A model generated the notes under the pieces. The model did not search any database and was not told where the DNA came from. It saw only the letters and a list, made by a program, of their open reading frames with translations. A program made the position numbers and the translations under genes. From Lactobacillales bacterium (GTDB lineage Bacteria; Bacillota_I; Bacilli_A; RF39; UBA660), in assembly GCA_015059545.1 (NCBI GenBank), contig SVAG01000004.1, forward strand, positions 90,361-154,360: a stretch of 64,000 nt of DNA. The letters are read 5' to 3'. This document shows positions 35,160 to 43,640 of the stretch, one piece after another; position 1 is the first letter of the stretch, and every line of letters begins with the position of its first letter.

Positions 35160-35943
35160 ATTTGCAATTACAGTCATAAAAATATTTATGAAGAATCAAA
35201 TACAAGATAAAACAAATTTAATATTAGATGTTTTCAATATGGTTTCAAGATGTTTAATAGTATTCTTACTATATGCATATATATTTAAGCTAAATAATGG
35301 AACTATAAATGGAGTAGATTATAAAACTACAATGTGGAGTATGTTTATATATTTTGGTCTAATGATATTAAATATAAGAAGATTAGATAATATTATTATG
35401 ACAGAAGTTAAAAGTGGTAATGTAGAAATGTTTATGAATAAACCAACTAGTTATTTATTAATTTCTTTTTATAAAGTTTTAGGACAAGGATTATTTTCGT
35501 TTTTATTTATTAGTTTATTGGGTTCTATAATTATGGCATTATTTGTTGGAATACCAAATTTAAATTTATCTATATTTATTCCAACATTTATAATTACATT
35601 ATTTTTAGGACAAATATTAGGATTAATGATATATGCAATAATAGGTTTAATGGCATTCTTTATTCAAGATATAAGACCTATACATTGGATAGTAGATAAA
35701 TTTGTAATGATTTTAGGAGGTAGTTATTTACCAATTTCAATGTTTCCACCTTTTATGAAGGCAATTGCTTTTTTAAGTCCATTTGGAGCTATTAATTTTG
35801 CTTCAAGTACTGTATATGAAACATGGAATAATGAATTTATTATAAGAATTGCTATACAAATAATATGGATAATAATATTTTATATATTATTAAAATTTGT
35901 TTATAACAAAACAAAAGAAAAAGCAATGATAAATGGAGGTTAG
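35146..35943 (+). CDS. ABC-2 family permease (DUF990-like), first
   Basis: 265 aa from the ATG at 35146, preceded by AGAGGT inside the ATPase gene; an upstream in-frame ATG at 35095 lies deeper in that gene and lacks a ribosome site. Six hydrophobic segments. AIIGLMAFFIQDIRPIHWIVDKFVMILGGSYLPISMFP is the conserved region of this permease group. With the next gene it forms the membrane channel of the exporter. Substrate possibly guanidine or a related cation if the riboswitch call is right. Confidence 0.85.
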   Translation: MKKIKFAITVIKIFMKNQIQDKTNLILDVFNMVSRCLIVFLLYAYIFKLNNGTINGVDYKTTMWSMFIYFGLMILNIRRLDNIIMTEVKSGNVEMFMNKPTSYLLISFYKVLGQGLFSFLFISLLGSIIMALFVGIPNLNLSIFIPTFIITLFLGQILGLMIYAIIGLMAFFIQDIRPIHWIVDKFVMILGGSYLPISMFPPFMKAIAFLSPFGAINFASSTVYETWNNEFIIRIAIQIIWIIIFYILLKFVYNKTKEKAMINGG

Positions 35944-35945
35944 TT

Positions 35946-36737
35946 ATGGGAAGTTTAAAATTAGCGATGTTAAATATTAAGAAAAATTTTAAAAATGAAA
36001 AAGAATTAAAAAGCTCGTTTATTATTTCTGTTGTTGGTATGGCAATAAATAATATAGCATTCTTAATTTTATGGTATTATTTTGGAAAAACAGTGGGAGA
36101 AATAAATGGATGGAAACCACTTGATATATTTGGTTTATATGGATTTACATCAACAACATTTGGATTAGTAGATTCTTTGTTTAATGGGTTATATAAAATT
36201 CCTGAATATATAACTACGGGTAATTTTGATAAATACTTATTAACTCCTAAAAATATATTATTAAAAGTATCAACATCTAAAATATCTACAAGTGCATTAG
36301 GAGATTTATTGTTTGGAATTGTATGTTTTATTATATTTGCTTTCTTTAATAAGTTAACAATAATTCAATTAATGTTATCATTATTATTGATTATTTTATC
36401 ATCAATAATTTTCTATTCATTTTCACTTATATGTATGAGTATTTCATTTTATTTAATGGATGGTCATAATGTTTCAACTGGATTGTATGGTACATTTGTA
36501 AGTAATTCACTATATCATGGTGGTGCATTTACAGGGGTTTTAAGAGCTATATTTATATTTATAATACCTTCGTTATTAGTAGGAGCAGTTCCTGTTGAAA
36601 TAGTAAAAGGTTTATCTTTAGATGGTTTAATAGTTGTTATCTTTTTAGCAACATTTTGGTTTTTATTTTCTGTTTTCTTTTTCTATAAATCATTAAGAAA
36701 ATATGAAAGTAATAATTTCTTTGGATTTGGTGGATAA
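35946..36737 (+). CDS. ABC-2 family permease (DUF990 / ABC2_membrane_6-like), second
   Basis: 263 aa, six hydrophobic segments. KSSFIISVVGMAINNIAFLILWYYFGK and FLTFTSTTFGL-type start, YITTGNFDKYLLTPKNIL and ISFYLMDGHNVSTG match the DUF990 group. It starts two bases after the first permease stop with GGAGGTTAGTT as ribosome site. Heterodimer partner of the first permease. Confidence 0.87.
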   Translation: MGSLKLAMLNIKKNFKNEKELKSSFIISVVGMAINNIAFLILWYYFGKTVGEINGWKPLDIFGLYGFTSTTFGLVDSLFNGLYKIPEYITTGNFDKYLLTPKNILLKVSTSKISTSALGDLLFGIVCFIIFAFFNKLTIIQLMLSLLLIILSSIIFYSFSLICMSISFYLMDGHNVSTGLYGTFVSNSLYHGGAFTGVLRAIFIFIIPSLLVGAVPVEIVKGLSLDGLIVVIFLATFWFLFSVFFFYKSLRKYESNNFFGFGG

Positions 36738-36763
36738 GTTATTATAAAAAAGGAAGTGGTAAT

Positions 36764-37366
36764 ATGAAATTTTATTTAGAAGAACCAACGATTGAAAGAA
36801 AAGAAGATGTTATAGATTATTTAAATGAACATGTTAAATATAATTCTAATATCAATGGAACAGGATCATTTGATAAAATATTAGATGGTTTTACTTATGA
36901 AGAATGCTTAGATAGAATAAAAAAACTAACTAATAGAGAATATGCTAAAAGTATTAATAGATGTCCAGGTAAAACATTTTTCTTAGTTAGAGAAGAAGAT
37001 AATAAAATAGTTGGTATGATAAATATTAGATATGATTTAAATGAAGAAATGCTTAAGTTTGGTGGACATATTGGATATGGTATAAGACCAACTGAAAGAA
37101 GAAAAGGATATAATAAAATTAATTTATATTTAGGACTACACAAAGCATATGAAGAATTTAATTTAGATAAAGTAATGATAGATTGTTCTGCAACAAATAT
37201 AGGTAGTGATAATACAATTAAATCATTAGGTGGAATATTAGAAAGATCAGAAGTAGATCCATCAGATGACACATTAACAAATGTTTATTGGATTAATGTA
37301 AAAGAATCATTAGAAAAATATAAAGATATTTATGAACCATTAATAAAAAAAGAAAAAACATATTAA
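36764..37366 (+). CDS. GNAT family N-acetyltransferase
   Basis: 200 aa. KIVGMINIRYDLNEEML and GGHIGYGIRPTERRKGYN carry the acetyl-CoA pyrophosphate loop (R/Q-x-x-G-x-G/A variant, RPTERRKGY). Forms a paralogous pair with the next gene (same GGHIGYG motif). AGGAAGTG precedes the ATG. The substrate is unknown. Confidence 0.88.
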   Translation: MKFYLEEPTIERKEDVIDYLNEHVKYNSNINGTGSFDKILDGFTYEECLDRIKKLTNREYAKSINRCPGKTFFLVREEDNKIVGMINIRYDLNEEMLKFGGHIGYGIRPTERRKGYNKINLYLGLHKAYEEFNLDKVMIDCSATNIGSDNTIKSLGGILERSEVDPSDDTLTNVYWINVKESLEKYKDIYEPLIKKEKTY

Positions 37367-37377
37367 GAGGTGATAGT

Positions 37378-37929
37378 ATGGAAAATATTTATTTAAAATT
37401 TCCAACAATTGAAGAAAAAGATAAATGGATTGAATACTTAAAAGAATATAGATTGGATAATTCAAAAGCAAAACCTTTAAGTTGTACAGAAGATTTAAAT
37501 TATGAAGAATGGTTAGAAAAAATAAATAAAGAAAGCAAAGGTATAGATTTAGAAGAAGGAAGAGTTCCATCAACAGTATATTTTTTAATGGATGAAGAAA
37601 GAATTGTTGGTAATTTATCTATAAGACATAATATTGATAATGATTTTTTATCTAAATATGGTGGACATATTGGATATGGAGTAAGACCTAGTGAAAGAAG
37701 AAAAGGTTATGCTACTAAGATGTTATATCTAGCATTAGAAAAATGTTCTGAATTAGGTATAGAAGATGTAATGGTTTCTTGTAAAGAAGATAATATTGGA
37801 TCAGCTAAAACAATAGAAAATAATGGTGGTATATTAAGAGAAGAAATTTTTATACCAGAAGAAAATACAAATTTTAAAAAATATTGGATTAATGTAAAAG
37901 AATCATTAATTGAAAAAAAGAAAAGGTGA
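37378..37929 (+). CDS. GNAT family N-acetyltransferase (paralogue of the preceding gene)
   Basis: 183 aa. RIVGNLSIRHNIDNDFLSKYGGHIGYGVRPSERRKGYATKMLYLAL is the GNAT core, almost the same as in the preceding gene. Both end with a similar YWINVKESL strand. AGAGGTGATAGT precedes the ATG, 11 bases after the preceding stop. TGA stop. Substrate unknown. Confidence 0.9.
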   Translation: MENIYLKFPTIEEKDKWIEYLKEYRLDNSKAKPLSCTEDLNYEEWLEKINKESKGIDLEEGRVPSTVYFLMDEERIVGNLSIRHNIDNDFLSKYGGHIGYGVRPSERRKGYATKMLYLALEKCSELGIEDVMVSCKEDNIGSAKTIENNGGILREEIFIPEENTNFKKYWINVKESLIEKKKR

Positions 37930-37933
37930 TTAT

Positions 37934-38692
37934 ATGATAATTAATACGTTTGATAATAAATCAGAAGCGATCATTAATCCTAAAAGAAAGGATAATGCAA
38001 TTAAAGTAGATGTTTGTATTGTTACATTTTCAAATATTATTGAACAATATATTTTAGATAATTATAATTGTGAAAAAATCGCAGAATATAAATTTGTAAC
38101 AGGAATAACACCAATTTATGGTTTTGAATATAATAATCATAAATTTGCTTTTTTTAAAACTTATGTAGGTGGACCTGCATGTGTTGGATCAATTGAAGAT
38201 GCTATATCTGAACTTGAAGTAGATAAATTTGTTTTATTTGGAGGAGCTGGATGTTTAAATAAAGAAATTTCAAAAGGTAAAATTATGATTCCTACAGAAG
38301 CATATAGAGATGAAGGTACATCTTATCACTATGCTCCAGCTTCTGATTATATTAATATTAAAAATAGTAATGTAGTTGCTGAATTTATGAAAGAATTTAA
38401 TATTCCTTATGTTTTAGGTAAAACTTGGACAACTGATTCATTTTATAGAGAAACTAAAAATAATTTTGAAAAACACAAAGCTGATGGTTGTATATCTGTT
38501 GAGATGGAATGTGCATCAGTAGAAGCTATGTGTCAATTTAGGAATTTAGATGTTTATATATTTTTTATGAGTGGAGATTTATTAGATGCACCAGAGTGGG
38601 ATGAAAGAAAAGTTCCAGGTGAAATAAAAGGAACACAACATGATGGTAGATATTTTGATATTGCTTTAAAATTAGCTAATTATATATTATAA
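37934..38692 (+). CDS. Nucleoside phosphorylase (PNP/UDP family)
   Basis: 252 aa from the ATG at 37934 after AAAGGTGATTAT; the ATG at 37910 lies inside the previous gene. FKTYVGGPACVGSIEDAISE, FVLFGGAGCLNKEISKGKIMIP and the EMECASVEAMC motif (Glu-Met-Glu binds the ribose) identify the uridine/purine nucleoside phosphorylase superfamily. It would split nucleosides with phosphate to base and ribose-1-phosphate. Base specificity cannot be told. Part of the acetyltransferase run. Confidence 0.88.
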   Translation: MIINTFDNKSEAIINPKRKDNAIKVDVCIVTFSNIIEQYILDNYNCEKIAEYKFVTGITPIYGFEYNNHKFAFFKTYVGGPACVGSIEDAISELEVDKFVLFGGAGCLNKEISKGKIMIPTEAYRDEGTSYHYAPASDYINIKNSNVVAEFMKEFNIPYVLGKTWTTDSFYRETKNNFEKHKADGCISVEMECASVEAMCQFRNLDVYIFFMSGDLLDAPEWDERKVPGEIKGTQHDGRYFDIALKLANYIL

Positions 38693-38714
38693 AGATAATT
38701 AAGGATGTGGTAAT

Positions 38715-39275
38715 ATGAAATATATAGGAACAAAAGAATTAGAAACAGAAAGATTAATACTTAGGAAACTAACAAAAGAAGATGCAGAACAAGCATATTT
38801 AAATTGGTGTAGTAGTGATGAAGTATCTAAATATGTTATGTGGGAAAAACATAGTAATATGGATGTAACTAAAAAATTATATGAATTATGGGAAAAAGAA
38901 TATGATAATTTAGATACTTATAGATGGATTGTTCAAATTAAAGATACAAATGAATTAATTGGAACTATTGATGTAGCTTCTAAAAAATTTATTAAATATG
39001 GTGCTTGTGAAATAGGATATTGTTATGGAGAAAAGTATTGGGGCATGGGATATGCTACTGAAGCATTAAAAGCTGTAATAAAATTTTTATTTGAAGAATG
39101 TGATACAAACGTTGTATTTGCAGAACATATGAGTAATAATATTGCAAGTGGTAAAGTAATGCAAAAAGCAGGTATGAAATATGAAGGTGTTCTTAGAAAT
39201 AGAATAATTGATAAAGATAATAATTTAAATGATTTAATTAGTTATTCAATAACAAAAGAAGAATATTTTAAATAA
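38715..39275 (+). CDS. GNAT N-acetyltransferase, RimJ/RimL-like
   Basis: 186 aa. Starts with ELETERLILRKLTKEDAEQAYLNWCSSDEV, the usual RimJ/RimL-type N-terminus, then GACEIGYCYGEKYWGMGYATEALKAVIKFLFE as the acetyl-CoA loop. AGGATGTGG precedes the ATG. Substrate unknown; may modify protein N-termini or small molecules. Confidence 0.9.
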   Translation: MKYIGTKELETERLILRKLTKEDAEQAYLNWCSSDEVSKYVMWEKHSNMDVTKKLYELWEKEYDNLDTYRWIVQIKDTNELIGTIDVASKKFIKYGACEIGYCYGEKYWGMGYATEALKAVIKFLFEECDTNVVFAEHMSNNIASGKVMQKAGMKYEGVLRNRIIDKDNNLNDLISYSITKEEYFK

Positions 39276-39286
39276 TAGGTGATAGT

Positions 39287-39781
39287 ATGAACTATGTAAT
39301 AAGAAAAAGAAAAAAGGAAGATTGCAAATATATTCAAAAAATAATAACAAGATGTTGGCAGGATACTTATAGAGGAATAATTAATGATGAATATTTGGAT
39401 TCATTAAGTGATAATGAAGAAGAAAGAATAAAAAATTCAGAAAATAATTTTGATGAAAATAGTACTTATTTAGTAATAGAAATAGATAATAAAGTAGTTG
39501 GATTTACAAAATATGGAGTATCAATAAAAGAAGGATATGGTGAAATATTTGCTTTATATCTATTAAAAGAATATCAAGGGAATGGTTATGGTAAAAAATT
39601 AGTTGCTAGTGCTATAGAAGAACTAAGAAAAATGAATTTTAATAAAATTTTAATAGGTTGTTTAAAAGATAATCCTTCCAATAAGTTTTATGAACATCTT
39701 GGAGGAAAAGTAGTTGATACTAGAATATTTGAAAGATCAGGACAAAAACTATTAGAGAATGTTTATTGTTATGATATATAA
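39287..39781 (+). CDS. GNAT family N-acetyltransferase
   Basis: 164 aa. EIFALYLLKEYQGNGYGKKLVASAIEEL is the acetyl-CoA site; NKFYEHLGGKVVDTRIF is the C-terminal strand. CWQDTYRGIINDEYLDSLS near the start is common in GNATs related to the one in the next gene, so these two are paralogues. AGGTGATAGT ribosome site. Confidence 0.9.
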   Translation: MNYVIRKRKKEDCKYIQKIITRCWQDTYRGIINDEYLDSLSDNEEERIKNSENNFDENSTYLVIEIDNKVVGFTKYGVSIKEGYGEIFALYLLKEYQGNGYGKKLVASAIEELRKMNFNKILIGCLKDNPSNKFYEHLGGKVVDTRIFERSGQKLLENVYCYDI

Positions 39782-39792
39782 GAGGTGACTAT

Positions 39793-40344
39793 ATGAATAT
39801 AAATTATAGAAAAACAACTATAGATGATGCATATGGAGTAGAATATGTATCCGCACATAGTTGGAAAGAAACATATACAGGATTTATGCCAGATGATTAT
39901 TTAAATAATAGAATTGCTAATATAGAAAATAAATTAGAAATAACAAAAAAATTTTTACAAGATAAAGATACTTATTATGTTGCTACTGTAGATGATAGAG
40001 TAGTAGGTATTTGTTATTATAATAAATCAGAAAATGAAAAGTATCATGATTATGGATTATTAGGAGCAATCTATGTATTAAAAGATTATCAAAAATTAGG
40101 TATAGGGAAAGAATTATTTAAAATAGCTATAAAAGGATTAATAGATATGGGATATAATAAAATGTATCTTGAATGTTTAGAAGGTAATCCAACTATTGAT
40201 TTCTATAAACACTTTGATGGTGAAATAGTTGAAACAATTGATTATCAAATAAAAGATTTTAGTGTTAAAGCTGATATAGTTTTATTTAATGATTTAGAAA
40301 ATATATTAAATTATTTTAATGAAGAAAAAAATATTAAAAGATAG
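39793..40344 (+). CDS. GNAT family N-acetyltransferase
   Basis: 183 aa. HSWKETYTGFMPDDYL near the start and LGAIYVLKDYQKLGIGKELFKIAIKGL as acetyl-CoA loop; TIDFYKHFDGEIVETIDY at the end. Paralogue of the preceding gene. AGAGGTGACTAT precedes the ATG. It ends eight bases before mutM and is probably cotranscribed with it. Confidence 0.9.
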   Translation: MNINYRKTTIDDAYGVEYVSAHSWKETYTGFMPDDYLNNRIANIENKLEITKKFLQDKDTYYVATVDDRVVGICYYNKSENEKYHDYGLLGAIYVLKDYQKLGIGKELFKIAIKGLIDMGYNKMYLECLEGNPTIDFYKHFDGEIVETIDYQIKDFSVKADIVLFNDLENILNYFNEEKNIKR

Positions 40345-40352
40345 GTGATAAT

Positions 40353-41165
40353 ATGCCAGAACTACCAGAAGTAGAAACAGTAAAAAATAAATTAAAAGGA
40401 AGATTATTAAATAAAAGAATATTAGATATAAATATTCTTTATAATAATATAATAGAATATCCTAGTGTTATAGATTTTAAAAAAGAAATAATTAATCAAA
40501 AAATAAATGATATAACAAGAAGAGGTAAATGGCTTATTTTTGAACTAGATGATTATTATTTACTAAGTCATTTAAGAATGGAAGGTAAATATATATTTAG
40601 AGAAAAAAATGAATCAATAGATAAACATGAACATGTAATATTTATATTAGAAGATGAAGAATTAAGATATAAAGATACTAGAAAATTTGGTAAGATGCAT
40701 CTAATAAAAAAAGACGAATTATTATCTCGTAAACCTATAAGTGAATTAGGATTAGAACCATGGGATAATAATTTAAATAATAAATATTTAAAAGAAAAAT
40801 ACAAAAACAAAAAATTACCCATTAAAACTGTTATACTAGATCAAAGTATAATAGTAGGAATAGGTAATATATATGCTGATGAAGTATTATTCTTAAGTAA
40901 AATAAATCCTTTAAAAAAAGCTTGTGAATTAAATGATTTAGAATTAGATAGTATAATAGATAATACTAAATTGGTATTAGAGCGTGCTATTAAATTAGGA
41001 GGTACTACTATTAGAAGTTATGAATCTAGTGAAGGAGTACATGGTAATTTTCAAGATGAATTATTAGTTCATAATAAAGAGATATGTCCTAATTGTAATA
41101 TTAAATTAGATAAGATAAGAGTAGGTGGAAGAGGAACTTACTATTGTCCTAATTGTCAAAAATAA
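40353..41165 (+). CDS. mutM: Formamidopyrimidine-DNA glycosylase
   Basis: 270 aa, normal length. MPELPEVETVKNKL gives the catalytic Pro2 and Glu3, LRMEGKYIF the conserved region, ILDQSIIVGIGNIYADEVLF the helix-two-turn-helix, and CPNCNIKLDKIRVGGRGTYYCPNC the C-terminal zinc finger. It removes oxidised purines such as 8-oxoguanine and nicks the site. AGGTGATA ribosome site. Last gene of the acetyltransferase run, followed by a terminator. Confidence 0.97.
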   Translation: MPELPEVETVKNKLKGRLLNKRILDINILYNNIIEYPSVIDFKKEIINQKINDITRRGKWLIFELDDYYLLSHLRMEGKYIFREKNESIDKHEHVIFILEDEELRYKDTRKFGKMHLIKKDELLSRKPISELGLEPWDNNLNNKYLKEKYKNKKLPIKTVILDQSIIVGIGNIYADEVLFLSKINPLKKACELNDLELDSIIDNTKLVLERAIKLGGTTIRSYESSEGVHGNFQDELLVHNKEICPNCNIKLDKIRVGGRGTYYCPNCQK

Positions 41166-41193
41166 TGTAAAGTTGTGTCAATTTACACATAAA

Positions 41194-41225
41194 TAAAAAA
41201 AATACTATTTACAGTATTTTTTTTA
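41194..41225 (+). terminator. Terminator after mutM
   Basis: AAAATACT and AGTATTTT arms around ATTTAC, followed by T run. Confidence 0.8.
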
Positions 41226-41264
41226 CTTGTTATACTAAATTTGTAAAAGCATACAATATAATAT

Positions 41265-41441
41265 GTTTTTACTAGTCAACATTTCATAAAAGAATAAAAA
41301 AAGGAAACTGTCCCCCTGAAGAACAGTTTCATAAAAGAATAAAAAGGGGTTGGCTAGTGTGATACTAGCACTAATCCGGGAATTCCGAATTAGTGCTTTC
41401 TATGATAATCTAAAATGCTTCATAAGTCAAGCATTTTTTTA
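41265..41441 (+). ncRNA. Unassigned structured small RNA candidate
   Basis: TATAAT at 41257-41262 could be a -10 box, although no good -35 is seen. Hairpin 1: GAAACTGT (41304-41311) with ACAGTTTC (41323-41330); its loop CCCCC (41312-41316) can pair with GGGG at 41346-41349 as a pseudoknot. Hairpin 2: GCTAGT/ACTAGC (41353-41369). Hairpin 3: GCACTAAT/ATTAGTGC (41368-41396). A terminator AATGCTT/AAGCATT with T run ends it at 41440. GC content is clearly higher than in the surroundings. Not tRNA, SRP RNA, tmRNA or T-box by motif. Confidence 0.55.
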
Positions 41442-41470
41442 TTATTTTTAAAACTTTTTTTCTTTTTTAA

Positions 41471-41499
41471 TTGACATACGAACATGTGTTTTATATAAT
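41471..41499 (+). promoter_or_regulatory. recG promoter with strong LexA box
   Basis: TTGACA (41471-41476), 17-base spacer, TATAAT (41494-41499). CGAACATGTGTTTT (41479-41492) fills the spacer and fits the Bacillus box CGAACRNRYGTTYC at all fixed positions except the last. Bound LexA would block polymerase. Confidence 0.75.
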
Positions 41500-41517
41500 G
41501 ATGATGGTAGGTGTTAT

Positions 41518-43503
41518 ATGACATTAGAAAGTATTAAAGGACTAGGACCTAAGAATTTAAAATTATTAAATAAACTTGGAATAAATACTATAGAAGATTT
41601 AGTTAGCTTTTATCCATTTAGATATGATGTTATAAAAAGAAGTAATCTAAATGAATTAGAAGATCAAGATAAAATTATAATAGATGGTATAGTAGAGACA
41701 ATACCTAGTATATTTTATTTTAGTCGTAAAAGAGATAAAATGACTTTTAAATTAAATACAGGAGAAAATATATTTAACATAAATATATTTAATCGAGGAT
41801 TTTTAAAATCAAGACTTAAAGTAGGAACTTCTATTACTGTAATAGGTAAACTAGATAAAAAACATAATTTAATAGTAGTAAGTGATATTAAATTTGGTAG
41901 TATCTTAAAAACAACTATAGAACCTATTTATCATACAACATATGGTATAGGAATAAATACAATAAAAAAATATATAAATGAAGGACTTAAAGATTTTAAT
42001 ACTATAGATTATATTCCATCATATTTAATAGATAAATATAAATTTATAGATAAAGAAAATTCTATTAAAATAGTACATAATCCAACCGATTTAAAAGTTT
42101 TAAAGAATGCTTTAAATAGACTTAAATATGAAGAATTATTTTTATTTATGTGTAAAATGAATTATTTAAAAAATAATGATAGAAATAAAGTAGGACTTAA
42201 AAGAGTAGTGGATAAAAAAGAAGTAGATAAATTTATAGAAAGTTTACCATTTAAATTAACTACTGATCAATTAAATTCTATAGAAGATATATATACTGAT
42301 TTAATAGAAGATTATAGAATGAATAGATTATTACAAGGTGATGTAGGTAGTGGTAAAACAATAGTTTCTATAGTAAGTATGTATATAAATTATTTAAGTG
42401 GTTATCAAAGTGCTTTAATGGCACCAACAGAAGTATTAGCAACTCAACATTATCAAAATATAAAAAATATATTTAAAGATTATAATATAAATGTAGAATT
42501 ACTTACAGGTAAAACAACTACTAAAGAAAAAAATAAAATATATAAAGAATTAAAAGAAGGTACTATAGATATAATAGTAGGTACGCATGCTTTATTTACA
42601 GAAAAAGTAGATTATAAAAATTTAGGATTAGTTATAACAGATGAACAACATAGATTTGGTGTTAATCAAAGAGCTAATTTAAAGAATAAAGGTATAACAC
42701 CAGATGTACTTTATATGAGTGCTACACCTATACCTAGAACTTATGCATTAACACTTTATGGTGATATGGAAATATCTAATATTAAAACATTACCTAGTGG
42801 TAAAAAAGATATAATAACAACTGTTAAAAAAGATAATGAAATAAAAGATGTATTAGAAAGTATGTATATAGAACTTAAAAATAATCATCAAATATATGTA
42901 ATTGCTCCATTAGTAGAAGAAAGTGATAAAGTAGATTTTACTAATGTATATGAATTAGAAGAAAAGATGAATAAAGCATTTGGTAAATTATATAAAGTAG
43001 GAGTATTACATGGTAAAATGACTTCAAGTGAAAAAGAAGAAGTTATGACTAAATTTAAAAACAATGAAATACAAATACTTATTAGTACAACTGTTATAGA
43101 AGTAGGTGTAGATGTTAAGAATGCTACTATGATAGTTATATTTGATGCATATATGTTTGGACTATCATCACTTCATCAATTAAGAGGAAGAGTAGGTAGA
43201 AATGATTTACAATCATATTGTATTTTAATAAGTAATAATGAAACTGAAAGACTTAATATTTTAACACAAACTAATGATGGATTTAAAATAAGTGAAGAAG
43301 ATTTTAAATTAAGAGGTAGTGGAGATTTATTTGGTGTTAAACAAAGTGGTGATATGGTATTTTCAGTAGCAGATTTAAAAAGAGATTACAATATTCTTTT
43401 AAAAGCTAAAGAAGATAGTATGTATTTTTTAGAAAATGAAATAGAAAAAGAAGATAATAAAAATATACTAGAATTAATAAAAAATAATTTTGGTCTAGAT
43501 TAA
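41518..43503 (+). CDS. recG: ATP-dependent DNA helicase RecG
   Basis: 661 aa. N-terminal wedge/OB domain (LKLLNKLGINTIEDLVSFYPFRYD), Walker A LLQGDVGSGKT near residue 275, DEQH box VITDEQHRFGVNQR, MSATPIPRT, and C-terminal helicase motifs with HQLRGRVGRND. RecG remodels stalled forks and branched DNA. AGGTG lies seven bases before the ATG. Upstream promoter carries a LexA box, unusual in model Bacilli for recG. Monocistronic in this window. Confidence 0.96.
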   Translation: MTLESIKGLGPKNLKLLNKLGINTIEDLVSFYPFRYDVIKRSNLNELEDQDKIIIDGIVETIPSIFYFSRKRDKMTFKLNTGENIFNINIFNRGFLKSRLKVGTSITVIGKLDKKHNLIVVSDIKFGSILKTTIEPIYHTTYGIGINTIKKYINEGLKDFNTIDYIPSYLIDKYKFIDKENSIKIVHNPTDLKVLKNALNRLKYEELFLFMCKMNYLKNNDRNKVGLKRVVDKKEVDKFIESLPFKLTTDQLNSIEDIYTDLIEDYRMNRLLQGDVGSGKTIVSIVSMYINYLSGYQSALMAPTEVLATQHYQNIKNIFKDYNINVELLTGKTTTKEKNKIYKELKEGTIDIIVGTHALFTEKVDYKNLGLVITDEQHRFGVNQRANLKNKGITPDVLYMSATPIPRTYALTLYGDMEISNIKTLPSGKKDIITTVKKDNEIKDVLESMYIELKNNHQIYVIAPLVEESDKVDFTNVYELEEKMNKAFGKLYKVGVLHGKMTSSEKEEVMTKFKNNEIQILISTTVIEVGVDVKNATMIVIFDAYMFGLSSLHQLRGRVGRNDLQSYCILISNNETERLNILTQTNDGFKISEEDFKLRGSGDLFGVKQSGDMVFSVADLKRDYNILLKAKEDSMYFLENEIEKEDNKNILELIKNNFGLD

Positions 43504-43505
43504 TA

Positions 43506-43534
43506 TTGACAATTTAAAAATTTCAATTTATAAT
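43506..43534 (+). promoter_or_regulatory. Consensus promoter of a small RNA
   Basis: TTGACA (43506-43511), exactly 17 bases, TATAAT (43529-43534), just after the recG stop. No coding region follows for more than 400 bases. Confidence 0.75.
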
Positions 43535-43540
43535 TATAAT

Positions 43541-43640
43541 AGCGTGATAGTATTCACGCCGACGCTCTTACGGTCTAAAGTGTGAGAGTGTAACCAAAAC
43601 CCCCTGAAATTCCAGCCTATATGGCTGGATATTTTTTTTA
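43541..43640 (+). ncRNA. Unassigned structured small RNA, about 100 nt, with terminator
   Basis: Starts a few bases after a perfect promoter. Hairpin 1: GCGTGA (43542-43547) with TCACGC (43554-43559). Hairpin 2: ten pairs, ACGCTCTTAC (43562-43571) with GTGTGAGAGTGT-type strand (43582-43591), two G-U pairs. Then AACCAAAACCCCCTG and a terminator TCCAGCC/GGCTGGA (43611-43629) with T run. GC content far above background. No motif of SRP RNA, 6S, tmRNA, RNase P, T-box or c-di-GMP riboswitch was seen. A degenerate copy of its 3' part lies at 46084. Confidence 0.6.
43604..43630 (+). repeat. Left direct repeat of the RloAB module
   Basis: 27-base segment, CTGAAATTCCAGCC then TATATGGCTGGAT, identical at 25 of 27 positions to 46084-46110. 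It is the 3' end of the small RNA at 43541. Confidence 0.8.

Larger units (their letters stand above)
41166..41517. other. 352-base gap between mutM and recG
   Basis: Holds the mutM terminator, a structured RNA candidate and the LexA-controlled recG promoter, each listed separately. A 19-base direct repeat (TTTCATAAAAGAATAAAAA) occurs at 41282 and 41327. No open reading frame is supported. Confidence 0.7.

Noticed and set aside
41282..41346. Insertion sequence or MITE from the 19-base direct repeat
   Set aside because: No terminal inverted repeats or target duplication; the repeat is AT-rich and partly overlaps the RNA hairpin.
43541..43640. SRP RNA or c-di-GMP riboswitch identity for the small RNA
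   Set aside because: No GGAAGCA-type SRP loop and no conserved GEMM tetraloop-receptor sequences; GACGC and AACC fragments alone are not enough.
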